DNA of 64,000 nt from contig NZ_JAGHRE010000004.1 in the NCBI RefSeq assembly GCF_017743935.1, forward strand, positions 248,001 through 312,000. The letters run 5' to 3'. The notes beneath the pieces are model-generated. The model was not told where the DNA came from. It was given only the letters and a program-made list of their open reading frames with translations, and searched no databases. Both the position numbers and the translations under genes were made by a program. Below are positions 43,677 to 53,393 of the stretch, in pieces; position 1 is the first letter of the stretch; every line of letters starts with the position of its first letter. This DNA is from Tropicibacter sp. R16_0. Lineage in GTDB: Bacteria; Pseudomonadota; Alphaproteobacteria; Rhodobacterales; Rhodobacteraceae.

Positions 43677-45265
43677 CAGTGGCGGAAGTGGCGCATACCG
43701 GTAAAGACCATGGCCAGCCCGGCCTCGTCCGCAGCAGCGATCACCTCGTCGTCGCGCATCGAGCCACCCGGCTGGATCACGCAAGTGCCCCCTGCAGCGG
43801 CCGCCTCGAGCAGGCCGTCTGCAAAGGGGAAGAATGCGTCCGAGGCCACGGCCGAGCCTTTGGCAAGGCTCTCGTCCAGGCCCAGTTCTTCGGCCATACG
43901 ACCGGCTTTGGCCGCGGCCACGTTGGCACTGTCCAGGCGGCTCATTTGACCTGCGCCAACACCCACGGTGGCGTTGTCCTTGACGTAGACGATGGCGTTG
44001 GACTTGACGTGCTTTGCAACTTTCCAGGCAAAGAGCAGATCTTGCAGCTGCTCGTCTGTCGGCGCCTTCTTGGTCACGACTTTCAGATCGTCGAGGCCCA
44101 CGTAACCAACGTCCTTGTCCTGCACCAGAACACCGCCCGCGACCTGCTTGTACGCGGTAATCGGCGCGCGCGGGTCGGGCAGGGCGTCCGTCAGCAGCAG
44201 ACGCAGGTTTTTCTTGGCGGCAAAGATCTCTTTCGCCTCGTCCGATGCGCCGGGGGCAATCACCACCTCGGTAAAGATCTCAACGATCTTCGCGGCGGTG
44301 TCTGCATCCAGCGGCTGGTTCAGCGCGACGATCCCACCAAAGGCCGAGGTGCGGTCGCAGTCGAACGCCTTTTGATAGGCCTCGACCAGAGTGGCGCCTT
44401 TGGCCACGCCGCAGGGGTTGGCGTGTTTGATGATCGCAACAGCGGCGCTTTCGGCCGGGTCAAACTCAGCTACAAGCTCATAAGCTGCATCGGTGTCGTT
44501 GATGTTGTTGTAGGATAACTCTTTGCCCTGCAGCTGCACGGCGGTCGCCACACCCGGACGGTTCGAGCCATCGGTGTAGAACGCGGCCTTTTGGTGGCTG
44601 TTTTCACCATAGCGCAGGGTCTGTTTGACCTCACCGGCGAATGCACGGCGGCGTGGGGTCTGTTCGCCGATTGCGCCGGCCATCCAGGTCGACACGGCCG
44701 CGTCATAAGCGGCAGTGCGGGCATAGGCGATCTGCGACAGGCGCTGGCGGAAGGCATAGGATGTCTGGCCGTCGTTGGCGTCCAACTCGGCCAGCAGTGC
44801 GTCATAGTCTTCGACGTCAGTGACCACGTTGACGAACAGATGGTTTTTCGACGCCGCACGGATCATCGCCGGGCCACCGATGTCGATGTTCTCGATCATC
44901 TCGTCATAGTCTGCACCGCGGGCCAGGGCCGCTTCGAACGGATAAAGGTTCACCACCAGCAGGTCGATGGCGCCAATGCCATGTTCGTTCATCGCGGCCA
45001 CATGGGCATCGTTGTCGCGCAGGGCCAGCAGACCGCCATGTACCATCGGGTGCAGGGTTTTGACGCGCCCGTCCATCATTTCGGGGAAGCCGGTCACATC
45101 AGACACGTCCTTGACCTCCAGCCCGGCCTCGCGCAGCGCTTTGGCGGTGCCGCCGGTCGACAGCAGTTCGACCCCACGTGCGGCCAATGCCTGCCCCAGC
45201 TCGATCAATCCGGTCTTGTCGGAAACGGAAAGCAGCGCGCGGCGCACGGGATGAAGGTCGGTCAT
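43676..45265 (-). CDS. purH: Bifunctional AICAR formyltransferase/IMP cyclohydrolase
   Basis: A 529-residue enzyme for the last two steps of IMP synthesis. The N-terminal MGS-like cyclohydrolase domain spans about 1-200 ([45 protein letters not shown]). The C-terminal AICAR transformylase spans about 205-529 ([44 protein letters not shown]). It is full-length with a normal start. Together with lspA it forms an overlapping pair. Confidence 0.97.
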   Translation of the reverse strand: MTDLHPVRRALLSVSDKTGLIELGQALAARGVELLSTGGTAKALREAGLEVKDVSDVTGFPEMMDGRVKTLHPMVHGGLLALRDNDAHVAAMNEHGIGAIDLLVVNLYPFEAALARGADYDEMIENIDIGGPAMIRAASKNHLFVNVVTDVEDYDALLAELDANDGQTSYAFRQRLSQIAYARTAAYDAAVSTWMAGAIGEQTPRRRAFAGEVKQTLRYGENSHQKAAFYTDGSNRPGVATAVQLQGKELSYNNINDTDAAYELVAEFDPAESAAVAIIKHANPCGVAKGATLVEAYQKAFDCDRTSAFGGIVALNQPLDADTAAKIVEIFTEVVIAPGASDEAKEIFAAKKNLRLLLTDALPDPRAPITAYKQVAGGVLVQDKDVGYVGLDDLKVVTKKAPTDEQLQDLLFAWKVAKHVKSNAIVYVKDNATVGVGAGQMSRLDSANVAAAKAGRMAEELGLDESLAKGSAVASDAFFPFADGLLEAAAAGGTCVIQPGGSMRDDEVIAAADEAGLAMVFTGMRHFRH

Positions 45266-45286
45266 GGGCTTGGATCCTTGTCGTGA

Positions 45287-47026
45287 TCAGTCGAATTCGG
45301 GTTCGTCCCGGTTCAGATCGCGAATGGCAACCGCAGTGTCCTGCGCCTTACTCAGCGACCACCGGATGCGCGTCGCATACTCCATTGCGCGCCCGGATAG
45401 AACGATCTGTTTTGTCGCGCGCGGCTTAAGACGGTTCTTTTCGAGGTAAACACTTGGTTCCAGTGACAATTTAAATTGACCGTCATGACGAAAAACCCAG
45501 ATCTCTCCGCTCTTGAGGGCCATGGACACGGCCGCGCCACCCAAATCCACTGCCGCATCGACGTCGGGATGCAAGTGCAAGCGGATATCGAATCCTATTC
45601 CTGCCAGCACCGTTGCATCCATCGCTTTGTTGAACTTGCGCTTGGCGTCGTCTTCCAAAGCCAGCAACATGTCTTCGCCAACCATGCCGCGGCCATCAAG
45701 CGTCAGTTCCAGCGTTCGGGCATGGGTCAGACCAAAGACAGCGGCATAGCCATCGTGCCCGCCCTGAAACCGGATGCCGTCGGGGGCCTCGGACATTTCG
45801 ATGGGAACATGTTTGGGGGCATCCACCAAAGCCTCGTAAGCTGTGCCTTTGATCGGATCGGCCAGGCGGGCGCTTGAATAGCCATCCAGACACAGTGTCG
45901 AGTGTGACGGCGTGGCCCGACCAGCGCGGCGCCAATCGACGCCAAAGGTCTCTCCCGAGCCGCAGTTGACGATCAACGGACGTCGCCCCGAGGTAAGTTC
46001 AAACGCCAGTGTCGATGCATGCGCGTTGAACGACGCTGTGCCCGATGGCGGCGGGCTCGCGTCGATCACCACGCTGGTGCGGTGGGCTGACAGGCGGGCA
46101 TAGCCCATGGCCAACCCTTCAGAGTGCAGCGGTTTGACGGGGCTGGCGGCCAATGCGTGATCCAGCCGCCCTTCCAGACCGCGACCACCACCATGAAAGC
46201 GGGCCAGACCACCATCGGCATGGCGCAAAGTGCGCAGCGTTGGCGTAATCCGCGCAATCGCGGCGGAATGCTCGGGCGGGCTGCCGCGCCCGGCTTCATG
46301 CAAGGCGGCCGAGGCCCATGTGAGCAGAGTAAAGACCTCAAGCAATTCTTCGGGGTTGCGCGTGGGCAGTCCGCCTTGCTCGTCGATCTGAGTTTGGCAG
46401 TCCAGTGCCAGAGCACGCACGGCCGGGTCGGCCAATTCCTCGCTCCCTTCCAGCGCGAGGCCCGAATAGATCAATCCGGTGAGTGCTTCGAACCGGGGCA
46501 GGCCGGGCGTTGCAGCGGGCCAGCGTTTCGACAGAAACCAGGTCTGCTGCGCCAGAGACAGAAAAAACGCATCGCTTTGTGCGGGTTCCATCCCCCGCAA
46601 CAAGAACAGCGCGTGGTTGATCCAGCGGATCAGGCGACGGCCCGCCAGTTCCGGTGTCCAGCCCGGACCACGCCCGTCGCCATGCACCTTGATCCAGCCC
46701 CAAAGCCATTTCTGCGCCTTTTCGCGAGCGGCGAAATCCCCCACGGCGGCCAGATCGTCCAGCCAGGCAAACCCGTGTCGCTCGGCATCGAAGGCGGCGT
46801 TTGGGGCTTTGACCTCCCACAATCCGCTTTCTTTGGATTCGACCAGATACCCGGCAAAGAGCAGGTTGCCCGCCACCAACTGACGGCCCCGCGCAAAAGA
46901 GCCAATGGTGCGCGGTTCAGGCTGCGAGACAAAACCGGTAAGCGATTTCCGCCGCTGGCTCAGACGCGCGTAAAGACGGTTCAGGAACCGCGTGCGTCGA
47001 CTGGCCATGGAATCTGGACTGAACAT
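45287..47026 (-). CDS. Heparinase II/III-family protein
   Basis: A 579-residue protein of the heparinase II/III-like group: an alpha-helical (alpha/alpha toroid) N-terminal part (about 60-280, LRGMEPAQSDAFFLSLAQQTWFLS) and a beta-sandwich C-terminal part (about 310-560, GYARLSAHRTSVVIDASPPPSG, ANCGSGETFG-like VNCGSGETFGVDWRRAGRATPSHSTL). Bacterial members are polysaccharide lyases or have unknown roles; there is no signal peptide, so the substrate is obscure. This gene stays between purH and rsmB in many alphaproteobacteria, suggesting a conserved envelope job. Confidence 0.85.
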   Translation of the reverse strand: MFSPDSMASRRTRFLNRLYARLSQRRKSLTGFVSQPEPRTIGSFARGRQLVAGNLLFAGYLVESKESGLWEVKAPNAAFDAERHGFAWLDDLAAVGDFAAREKAQKWLWGWIKVHGDGRGPGWTPELAGRRLIRWINHALFLLRGMEPAQSDAFFLSLAQQTWFLSKRWPAATPGLPRFEALTGLIYSGLALEGSEELADPAVRALALDCQTQIDEQGGLPTRNPEELLEVFTLLTWASAALHEAGRGSPPEHSAAIARITPTLRTLRHADGGLARFHGGGRGLEGRLDHALAASPVKPLHSEGLAMGYARLSAHRTSVVIDASPPPSGTASFNAHASTLAFELTSGRRPLIVNCGSGETFGVDWRRAGRATPSHSTLCLDGYSSARLADPIKGTAYEALVDAPKHVPIEMSEAPDGIRFQGGHDGYAAVFGLTHARTLELTLDGRGMVGEDMLLALEDDAKRKFNKAMDATVLAGIGFDIRLHLHPDVDAAVDLGGAAVSMALKSGEIWVFRHDGQFKLSLEPSVYLEKNRLKPRATKQIVLSGRAMEYATRIRWSLSKAQDTAVAIRDLNRDEPEFD

Positions 47027-47108
47027 CGAAGCTGCCTCTTACGCTCTTTGGCGTTTGAGGCAGAGGATAGCGGCACAATCCGCTCAAGTCACCGATGAAT
47101 AACGGGGC

Positions 47109-48374
47109 TCAAGCAGACTTGCGCAAACAGGCCACATAAAAACCGTCCATGCCACCAAGCTCGGGCCAATGGTCCGGGCGCAGGCGCAAACCGCCTTCTT
47201 CCGTATGCCAGGCCGCGTTGATGCCGGGACGGTTCAGCGCGGCACGATCGATCTCCATATCGGGAAACATCTCCAGCGCCTCTTCCACCTGAACCTCGCC
47301 CTCATCGGGAAGCAGCGAGCAGGTGCAGAACACAAGCCGCCCGCCGGGTTTCAAAAGGCTCCAGGCATGGGCCAGCATCCGAGCCTGAAGCTCGATCAAC
47401 TCGCCAAACTGCGAGCCGTCCTTGGCGTGCGGCAAATCGGGGTGGCGGCGAATCGTGCCTGTGGCCGAGCAGGGCGCATCCAGCAGGATCGCGTCATAGC
47501 TGCCTTGGTGCTCCAGCGCATCGCCGGTGATCAGATCGGCCTGCAACCCGGTGCGGGTCAGGTTTTCCTGCACCCGCTCCATCCGGTTTGCGCTGATGTC
47601 CAGCGCGGTGACCTTGGCCCGGGCGGCCGCCATTTGCATGGTCTTGCCGCCCGGTGCTGCGCAAAGATCGAGAATCTCTTCGCCATTCTGCGGGTTCAGA
47701 ACCTTGACCGGTAGGGCGGCGGCCGCGTCTTGGACCCACCAATCGCCAGCGTCAAAACCGGGCAGGGTCGAGACCTGTTTTGCATCGTGCAGGCGCACCG
47801 ATCCCGTGGGCAAGACGTCACCCCCCAAGGACGCAGGATCAACGCCGGGCTTTAGAGTCAAATCCAGCGGGGCACCGGACAGATGCGCCAGTTCGATCTG
47901 CAACATCGCCTCGTTGCCCCAAGCCTGCGCCAACGGGCTGCGCAGCCATTTCGGCAAACGCGGTGCACGCAATGCGGGCCATGCCTCGGGGCCTTCGGCA
48001 GCGATTTTTCGCAAAACTGCGTTTACCAGCCCCTTTAGCCGACCGTAGCGGCGGTTGCGCGATACGATGTCGACCATCGAGTTCACCACGCCATGCGCAG
48101 CTTCGCCCTGACACAGCTCGACGGTGCCTATGCGCAATGCGTTGTGCACTGATAGCGGCGGCTTCTTTTGCAGGTGCTTCTGCAGCAACCGGTCAGCGCG
48201 TTCCAACCCACGCAGCGTTTCCACCGCCAGCCGCTGTGCCCGCGCGCGATCTTCTGGCGCCAGCTTATCCAAAGCTCCGGCAGACAGACATTCGGCCAGC
48301 AAACGCTGTTCGCCCAAGACCTGATCAAGCAGGTAGATTGCGCTGCGACGGGCGCTGGTTGCTGGGTCTGACAT
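47109..48374 (-). CDS. rsmB: 16S rRNA m5C967 methyltransferase RsmB
   Basis: A 421-residue SAM-dependent rRNA cytosine methyltransferase. An N-terminal NusB-like RNA-binding domain (about 1-140, ARRSAIYLLDQVLGEQRLLAE; YGRLKGLVNAVLRKI) is followed by the Rossmann catalytic domain, with ILDLCAAPGGKTMQMA, ILLDAPCSATGTIRRHPDL (one catalytic Cys) and LVFCTCSLLPDEGE (the other). ATG 48374 with AGGAG upstream; an earlier in-frame start is unsupported. Confidence 0.95.
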   Translation of the reverse strand: MSDPATSARRSAIYLLDQVLGEQRLLAECLSAGALDKLAPEDRARAQRLAVETLRGLERADRLLQKHLQKKPPLSVHNALRIGTVELCQGEAAHGVVNSMVDIVSRNRRYGRLKGLVNAVLRKIAAEGPEAWPALRAPRLPKWLRSPLAQAWGNEAMLQIELAHLSGAPLDLTLKPGVDPASLGGDVLPTGSVRLHDAKQVSTLPGFDAGDWWVQDAAAALPVKVLNPQNGEEILDLCAAPGGKTMQMAAARAKVTALDISANRMERVQENLTRTGLQADLITGDALEHQGSYDAILLDAPCSATGTIRRHPDLPHAKDGSQFGELIELQARMLAHAWSLLKPGGRLVFCTCSLLPDEGEVQVEEALEMFPDMEIDRAALNRPGINAAWHTEEGGLRLRPDHWPELGGMDGFYVACLRKSA

Positions 48375-48464
48375 GGATCGGCTCCTGCGTGTTGAGACCT
48401 TTGGCCACCTTGCCTTGGGTCGACGCGCGCGTATATCACGGATGTACGACAAAGGAACCCGCTC

Positions 48465-48659
48465 ATGACCGAGACGCTTGCCGAACAGAACAAAGATCTG
48501 CCCCCCGCCGCGCAACGCGCGTTGGCCGAGGCCGCAGAGCGCCGCAAGGCCGCCGAAGACAAGGTCAAGGCCATGCCCAAAGAGTTGGGCGGGCGGGATG
48601 GGCCTGAGCCTGTGCGCTATGGCGATTGGGAGAAAAAGGGCCTCGCCATCGATTTTTGA
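48465..48659 (+). CDS. DUF1674 protein, SDHAF4-type succinate dehydrogenase assembly factor
   Basis: A 64-residue protein ending in PEPVRYGDWEKKGLAIDF, the hallmark of the DUF1674/SDHAF4 family, which in mitochondria helps load FAD-bound SdhA into succinate dehydrogenase. The N-terminal helix is charged and alanine-rich. Bacterial homologues are short and usually lone, as here. It is divergent from rsmB across 90 bases. Confidence 0.85.
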   Translation: MTETLAEQNKDLPPAAQRALAEAAERRKAAEDKVKAMPKELGGRDGPEPVRYGDWEKKGLAIDF

Positions 48660-48761
48660 GATGGGGGTTTCACAAATCTTGATGAATCATCTGGTCGAAT
48701 TCCATTCCCTAAACCGGGGCCGGTGACCTAAGGACATGGGGTATCATTCGGAGACCCGTTC

Positions 48762-49667
48762 ATGTCCACCCCCGCTGAACCCGCTCAGAACGTTGACACG
48801 CCGCAGGGCCTGGCCTTTGCGATCTCGGCCTATGTGCTGTGGGGGTTTCTGCCGCTCTACCTGAAAGCCGTGTCGCATATTCCAGCGGCCGAGGTTGTGG
48901 CGCATCGGGTCATCTGGTCGGTGCCTTTGGCGGGGGTGCTGCTGATTATTTTGGGGCGGACCAAGGATTTGAAGGTCGCCTTGCGCACGCCGCGCATGCT
49001 GATGATGGGTTGTGTCACGGCGGCGCTGATCTCGATCAATTGGGGCATTTATGTCTGGGCGATTGCCAATGACAACGCGATCGATGCGGCACTTGGGTAT
49101 TACATCAACCCGCTGTTCAGCATCGCGCTTGGGGCGCTGTTGTTGGGCGAGCGCCTGAACCGGGCGCAGCTGGTGGCGATCGCCTTTGCCGGCGCCGGGG
49201 TTATTGTTCTGATCGTTGAATCGGGCAGCGTGCCCTGGGTGGCGTTGAGCTTGACGCTCAGCTGGGGCTTCTATGCCTTTTTCAAGAAATCGCTGCCCAT
49301 CGGCCCGAACCAGGGGTTCTTGCTTGAGGTGTTGATCCTGACCATCCCGGCGCTTGGCTATCTGGCGTATCTGACGTCACAAGGCGCGTCGAGTTTTGGC
49401 GGCACCTGGTCTGATACAGCGCTGCTGATGGGATGCGGTGTGGTCACGGCCGTGCCGCTGATCCTTTATGCCAATGGGGCCAAGCTGCTGCGCCTGTCGA
49501 CGGTGGGCATCCTGCAATACATCGCGCCGTCGATGATTTTCCTGAATGCGGTCTTTGTGTTCGGCGAAGAGATCGGGCGCGGTCGGCTGATTGCCTTTCC
49601 GCTGATCTGGGCCGGTTTGGTGATTTATTCGCTGTCTATGATCCGAAGCATGCGGCGCGCGGCCTAA
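48762..49667 (+). CDS. rarD: EamA-family transporter RarD
   Basis: A 301-residue inner-membrane protein with about ten transmembrane helices in two EamA repeats (GLAFAISAYVLWGFLPLYLKA at residues ~12-32 and the second repeat from about 150, LTLSWGFYAFFKKSLPIGPNQGF). The KAVSHIPAAEVVAHRVIWS motif is typical of RarD, linked to chloramphenicol sensitivity or amino-acid export. Its last bases overlap the convergent GDSL hydrolase gene by four bases. Confidence 0.92.
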   Translation: MSTPAEPAQNVDTPQGLAFAISAYVLWGFLPLYLKAVSHIPAAEVVAHRVIWSVPLAGVLLIILGRTKDLKVALRTPRMLMMGCVTAALISINWGIYVWAIANDNAIDAALGYYINPLFSIALGALLLGERLNRAQLVAIAFAGAGVIVLIVESGSVPWVALSLTLSWGFYAFFKKSLPIGPNQGFLLEVLILTIPALGYLAYLTSQGASSFGGTWSDTALLMGCGVVTAVPLILYANGAKLLRLSTVGILQYIAPSMIFLNAVFVFGEEIGRGRLIAFPLIWAGLVIYSLSMIRSMRRAA

Positions 49668-50350
49668 TCGAACCGGGCAAAGATCTCATCCGCCAGCATC
49701 TGCGCCCAGATCCGATAGGCCAAGGCACTGGGATGATAGCCATCGCGCGCGGCGTAAGCTGGTTCAGGCGGGATCACCAGTTTGAAGTGGTGCACTTGTG
49801 GGAACCGGCTGGAGACCTGGGCCAAGCCCATGTCCAACCGCCGCGCCTGCGCGCCCAACACCCATGCCAGCGGATTGGGCAGGGCCGGGAAAAGTTCCAT
49901 CTGGGGCACGCCTGTCGCAAGGATCAATGAGGCGCTAAGCCGATCGGCAAGCAAGCCCATCAGCTCCGACTGACGATCAATGAACTGCTTGCGGGTCACG
50001 CATCGGGTGACATCGTTGACGCCAAGCGCGGTAACAGCCACGTCGAACGATCCGTGGAGTTCGGTCACTCTCTGGATCGTATCGCGCGTGGTGTGGCCAG
50101 TGGTGGCCTCCAGCCGCCATTCAACCGTGAAAGCCCGGCTCAAGAGCCCGACCAACTGACCACTGAGTGCTTGGGCCTGTTGGTCCACACCAACCCCTGC
50201 AGCCGAGCTGTCGCCTGTGATCAACAGCCTCAGGGTTGGGCCGGTTCCGAGACGCCCTGTGCGTGGACCCGAAGGCTCATCCAGCAACTGTGCCTTACGC
50301 CGAACACCAATCGCCTGCGCCGCCAGCACAGGGACCAGCGGCACACGCAA
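49664..50350 (-). CDS. SGNH/GDSL-family hydrolase
   Basis: A 228-residue SGNH hydrolase. The nucleophile motif is LLITGDSSAAGVGVD (GDS), block III is ALGVNDVTR and the catalytic dyad is YAARDGYHPSALAYR (Asp/His). A broad esterase role is expected; the natural substrate is unknown. The annotated TTG start at 50350 has no ribosome-binding site. A CTG at 50371 has GAGG at the right distance and overlaps the upstream stop as CTGA, and reading from it gives a longer hydrophobic N-terminus (MIAIDQILRVPLVPVLAAQ), so the true start is probably CTG. Confidence 0.85.
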   Translation of the reverse strand: MRVPLVPVLAAQAIGVRRKAQLLDEPSGPRTGRLGTGPTLRLLITGDSSAAGVGVDQQAQALSGQLVGLLSRAFTVEWRLEATTGHTTRDTIQRVTELHGSFDVAVTALGVNDVTRCVTRKQFIDRQSELMGLLADRLSASLILATGVPQMELFPALPNPLAWVLGAQARRLDMGLAQVSSRFPQVHHFKLVIPPEPAYAARDGYHPSALAYRIWAQMLADEIFARFD

Positions 50351-50367
50351 TATTTGATCGATTGCGA

Positions 50368-50778
50368 TCAGGACAGCGCCTCGCGAAACTTGAGGAAACG
50401 CGCGTCGGTCATGACCCGAGCGTTCATCGCATCACGCAGCGCGCCGATGGTCTTATAGGGGCGCATCACGACTTCGAAGGTTTCGATCAACCCATCGTCG
50501 TTCAGCGTGATCAGGTCGACGCCCACAGCGTCCAGATCACCAACCTTGCATTGAAACTCCAGCGCCCAGTCCTTGCCGACGCCCATCACGCGCCGATAGC
50601 GAAAATCGGAAAACACCTGCCCGACATGGCCCAGCACCGCAGCAACCGGTTCGCGCCCCGTCCAGGTCTTGTAATAGGTGGGCGGCATAAAGCTGACGTC
50701 GTCTGCCAGCAGCTCGTGGATCAGGCTCTCGTCGCCTTTGGCCACGACCTCCTGCATCTTGGTGATCGTCGGGTGCAT
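50368..50778 (-). CDS. SnoaL/NTF2-like family protein
   Basis: A 136-residue NTF2-fold protein (SnoaL-like). Key features are MHPTITKMQEVVAKGDESLI at the start, DDVSFMPPTYYKTWTGREPVAAVLGHV and DLITLNDDGLIETFEVVMRPY. Such proteins may be isomerases, hydrolases or small ligand binders; the sequence gives no substrate. A GAGG/AGGAG ribosome-binding site precedes the ATG. It is the first gene of a two-gene operon with the GDSL hydrolase and is divergent from the pseudouridine synthase. Confidence 0.85.
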   Translation of the reverse strand: MHPTITKMQEVVAKGDESLIHELLADDVSFMPPTYYKTWTGREPVAAVLGHVGQVFSDFRYRRVMGVGKDWALEFQCKVGDLDAVGVDLITLNDDGLIETFEVVMRPYKTIGALRDAMNARVMTDARFLKFREALS

Positions 50779-50874
50779 GATGTCTCCTCTCTCTTTCCGC
50801 AAAGGTCCGGCATCGGGGACATGGCTGCAAGGGCGACGTTGCGGGAGGCAGCGCTCTGGGGTAGGGACGCCGAC

Positions 50875-51522
50875 ATGAGCGATGATTACAATCCCCCCAA
50901 CGACCCGCTGAACGTCTTGCACGAGGATGCGCAGCTGATCGTGGTCGACAAACCCTCGGGGCTTTTGTCTGTGCCAGGGCGAGGGGAGCATCTGGCTGAC
51001 TGCCTGCTGAGTCGTGTGCAGGCGGCATTTCCGCAGGCGCTGCTTGTACATCGACTGGATCGGGACACATCGGGCGTGATGATTTTTGCCCAGACGCCGC
51101 ATGCGCAGCGGCACTTGGGGATGCAGTTTGAAAAGCGTCAGACGCGCAAGACTTATGTGGCGCGGCTTTGGGGGCGGCTTGAGCCGAAGACCGGCACCGT
51201 GGATCTGCCGCTGATCGTCGATTGGCCGAACCGACCACGTCAGATGGTGTGTCACGAGACCGGCAAGCAGGCAGTGACGGATTGGCGGGTTGCCAAATTC
51301 GAGGGTGAAACGACACGGGTGAAGCTGAGCCCAAAGACCGGGCGGTCCCACCAACTGCGCGTACACATGCTGGCATTGGGCCACCCGATCCTGGGCGATC
51401 CGTTTTACGCCGAAGGTCCCGCGCGAGACTTCCCCCGTCTTATGCTGCATTCCGAAGAGCTACGCCTGAAACATCCCGAGGGCGGCGTCTCAATCAAGTT
51501 CCGCGCCAAGGTGCCGTTTTGA
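50875..51522 (+). CDS. RluA-family pseudouridine synthase
   Basis: A 215-residue pseudouridine synthase of the RluA/TruC type, without an S4 domain. The catalytic aspartate is in LVHRLDRDTSGVMIFA; other motifs are LIVVDKPSGLLSVPGRG, RKTYVARLWG and LSPKTGRSHQLRVHMLALGHPILGDPFY. Closest by length and motifs to RluA (23S rRNA U746 / tRNA U32), but the target is not certain. ATG 50875 is preceded by AGGG. The 3' end is followed by repeat copy C. Confidence 0.92.
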   Translation: MSDDYNPPNDPLNVLHEDAQLIVVDKPSGLLSVPGRGEHLADCLLSRVQAAFPQALLVHRLDRDTSGVMIFAQTPHAQRHLGMQFEKRQTRKTYVARLWGRLEPKTGTVDLPLIVDWPNRPRQMVCHETGKQAVTDWRVAKFEGETTRVKLSPKTGRSHQLRVHMLALGHPILGDPFYAEGPARDFPRLMLHSEELRLKHPEGGVSIKFRAKVPF

Positions 51523-51534
51523 TGCAATTCGGGT

Positions 51535-51769
51535 GGGCTCCCGCGCCCGAGCGATCCTGACTGCGTCAGCACCGCTAACGGCCTTGGGCCGGGCACCGCG
51601 CTGCGCGTGGTGCGGGCGCTTATGGCTGCTGTATCGCAAGAGCCTCCGACGTTGCTTCTCCTTGGGGCGGGCATTGCAGCAGACGCCAACCGCCGAGCGA
51701 AGCGAGGCCCGGCCCAACGGGAGGAGGTTTTTCTGCCAAGAAAAATTGACGACGGGCGGGAGCGCCCCG
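51535..51769 (+). repeat. Structured intergenic repeat, copy C
   Basis: The third copy of the family also at 10381 and 39587. It has inverted ends GGCTCCCGCGCCCG (51537-51550) and GGGCGGGAGC (51753-51762), the palindrome CTGAC-TGC-GTCAG (51557-51569), and the 11-bp inverted pair TTGGGCCGGGC (51584-51594) / GCCCGGCCCAA (51707-51717). The 51600-51680 interior is unrelated in sequence to copies A and B. It sits between the convergent rluA-type and fucosyltransferase-type genes. Confidence 0.87.
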
Positions 51770-51796
51770 TTGTTTGGAAAGAGCAGGCGTCAGGGG

Positions 51797-52642
51797 TTAG
51801 GCTTCGATCCGGTGCCAGTCGGGCGGCAGAATGTCTGGGTTGGATAGCTTCGGATCACCGAACCATTTTGACGGACCCGCGACCTGTTTGCCGGGGGTTT
51901 GGTTCAGCCAGGCGGCCCACCAACTGAATGACGAGTTTCCAATGATGTTGTGGCGACACAAGCTCATCAGGCGCATGTCTTCGAAATCAGTTTCAGGACC
52001 GTTGAAGTCCACCACTACCTTTTCGACCGGCAATGGCAAGTTGTCCTTGGCCCATTGCGGATCATCCGAGAAGACAAAGACGGTTGGCGTGCTTCCTGTT
52101 CCTTCCAGAACGCGGGCCAACGCGGCTTCGTAGTACTGTTGATCGCAGAGCACATGGGCGTTCAAGCTGACATAATCTCCTCGCCTGACGTGGAGCGAGA
52201 TGGCCTGTGCTTCGCCAATGCGCGCCGCCATTTCGGCATTTTGTGTGTTTGTGAAATCGGGAAAGGTAAAGGCTGCCCGTATGTCTTCGGCAATCGGCTC
52301 GAAATACTTCTCGCTTTGCCAATAGCCATGCAGGTAACTGCCGTCTGCCCACCCTTCGATTTCAGCGTTGTAGCCCAGGCTTTGTTCACGTTGGAACTTG
52401 GGGGCGCCACCCAGTTTGCGCCATAGCGCATAGCGCAGCGGTGCGTCGGATTTCAACGGAGGCAACGGCTCGGGATCGACGAGCGGCAAATCAAACACAC
52501 GTGTCAGTACGCCTTCACCGCGCGAGATAGCACCGCGCGCGTCCAGGGCCACTTGCGTTCCAACCCGCGCCGCCAATCCAGCGGCGGCAGCATATTGGAA
52601 CATCTGATTGCCGAGGCGGCCGTGCAGGCGAGTTATGATCAT
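51797..52642 (-). CDS. Alpha-1,2-fucosyltransferase-like glycosyltransferase (GT11)
   Basis: A 281-residue GT11 family enzyme transferring fucose to glycans. The GDP-fucose-binding motif is AISLHVRRGDYVSLN (HxRRGD) and the N-terminal RLHGRLGNQMFQYAAA is diagnostic of GT11. WAADG-type inner motifs are replaced by NIIGNSSFSWWAAWLN, the conserved C-terminal block. It presumably decorates surface polysaccharide. It stands alone beside a repeat element, and GT11 genes are often acquired horizontally. Start ATG 52642 lacks a good ribosome-binding site. Confidence 0.85.
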   Translation of the reverse strand: MIITRLHGRLGNQMFQYAAAAGLAARVGTQVALDARGAISRGEGVLTRVFDLPLVDPEPLPPLKSDAPLRYALWRKLGGAPKFQREQSLGYNAEIEGWADGSYLHGYWQSEKYFEPIAEDIRAAFTFPDFTNTQNAEMAARIGEAQAISLHVRRGDYVSLNAHVLCDQQYYEAALARVLEGTGSTPTVFVFSDDPQWAKDNLPLPVEKVVVDFNGPETDFEDMRLMSLCRHNIIGNSSFSWWAAWLNQTPGKQVAGPSKWFGDPKLSNPDILPPDWHRIEA

Positions 52643-52896
52643 TGCGGGCAGTCCGTGATGAAGACGTCTGTGTCTGTTTAGGCGCTCCTGCCGGGCATGG
52701 CCAGTCATGCCGTTGACATGTGGGTCCGGGCTTCCTATTTCACCGGCTCAGGTTCGGGTCCCCTGCCGCTCGCGGCCATTTGGCTTTGGTGAAACCCGGT
52801 TTGACACATCTGACGCCCCTTTCACGGCGCGCCCGGATGGCAATGCGAGCCCCGTCCAAGTTTTCGCGTGTCCGTTTGAAAGAAACGAGGCAAATG

Positions 52897-53331
52897 ATGA
52901 CGACTGTTCAAAATATTGCTCCGGTGTCGGAGCTCAAAGCCCAGGCCAAGCGCCTGAGAGAGAAACTGCGCGGCACTGGTGTGCAACTCAGCCACAGCGA
53001 GTCGCTGGAGCTGGTGGCAACCCAGCATGGCGTGCGGGATTGGAACACCTTGCACGCGATGGCGGGAAACCGGATGTTGCTGCGGGTCGGCGACCGCGTG
53101 CGCGGCACCTATCTGGGTCAACCGTTCCGGGGAGAGGTGCGCGCCTTGTCCACGATGGGGGACGGGTCGCATCGCCGCGTGACCCTGCATTTCGATCAGC
53201 CCGTGGATGTGGTGACCTTCGACAGTTTCTCATCCTATCGCCAGCGCGTAAGCGGCGAAATCGGGTGGGATGGGCGTTCGACGCGCAAGACGTCGGACGG
53301 CCAACCGCAACTGGTCGTGATGCCGGAATGA
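52897..53331 (+). CDS. Glyoxalase_8-domain small protein
   Basis: A 144-residue protein beginning with the domain now called Glyoxalase_8: ELKAQAKRLREKLR, LSHSESLELVATQHGVRDWNTLHA, followed by a beta-rich tail (VGDRVRGTYLGQPFRGEVRAL). Homologues are annotated 'glyoxalase superfamily', but no metal-binding or catalytic residues are obvious, so the function is unknown. ATG 52897 gives the best spacing to GAGG (52887-52890); ATG 52894 is equally possible. Confidence 0.78.
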   Translation: MTTVQNIAPVSELKAQAKRLREKLRGTGVQLSHSESLELVATQHGVRDWNTLHAMAGNRMLLRVGDRVRGTYLGQPFRGEVRALSTMGDGSHRRVTLHFDQPVDVVTFDSFSSYRQRVSGEIGWDGRSTRKTSDGQPQLVVMPE

Positions 53332-53332
53332 C

Positions 53333-53370
53333 AAAAAAACGGGCCGGGCAGATTGGAACTGCCCGGCCCG
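53333..53370 (-). terminator. Strong Rho-independent terminator
   Basis: An 11-bp perfect stem (53340-53350 with 53360-53370) and 9-nt loop are followed on the minus strand by TTTTTTT (53333-53339). It ends the aldehyde dehydrogenase transcript. On the plus strand it can also terminate the Glyoxalase_8 gene, though the T-tail there is poor. Confidence 0.92.
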
Positions 53371-53393
53371 CATTCATTCGAAGTGTTCGCTGC

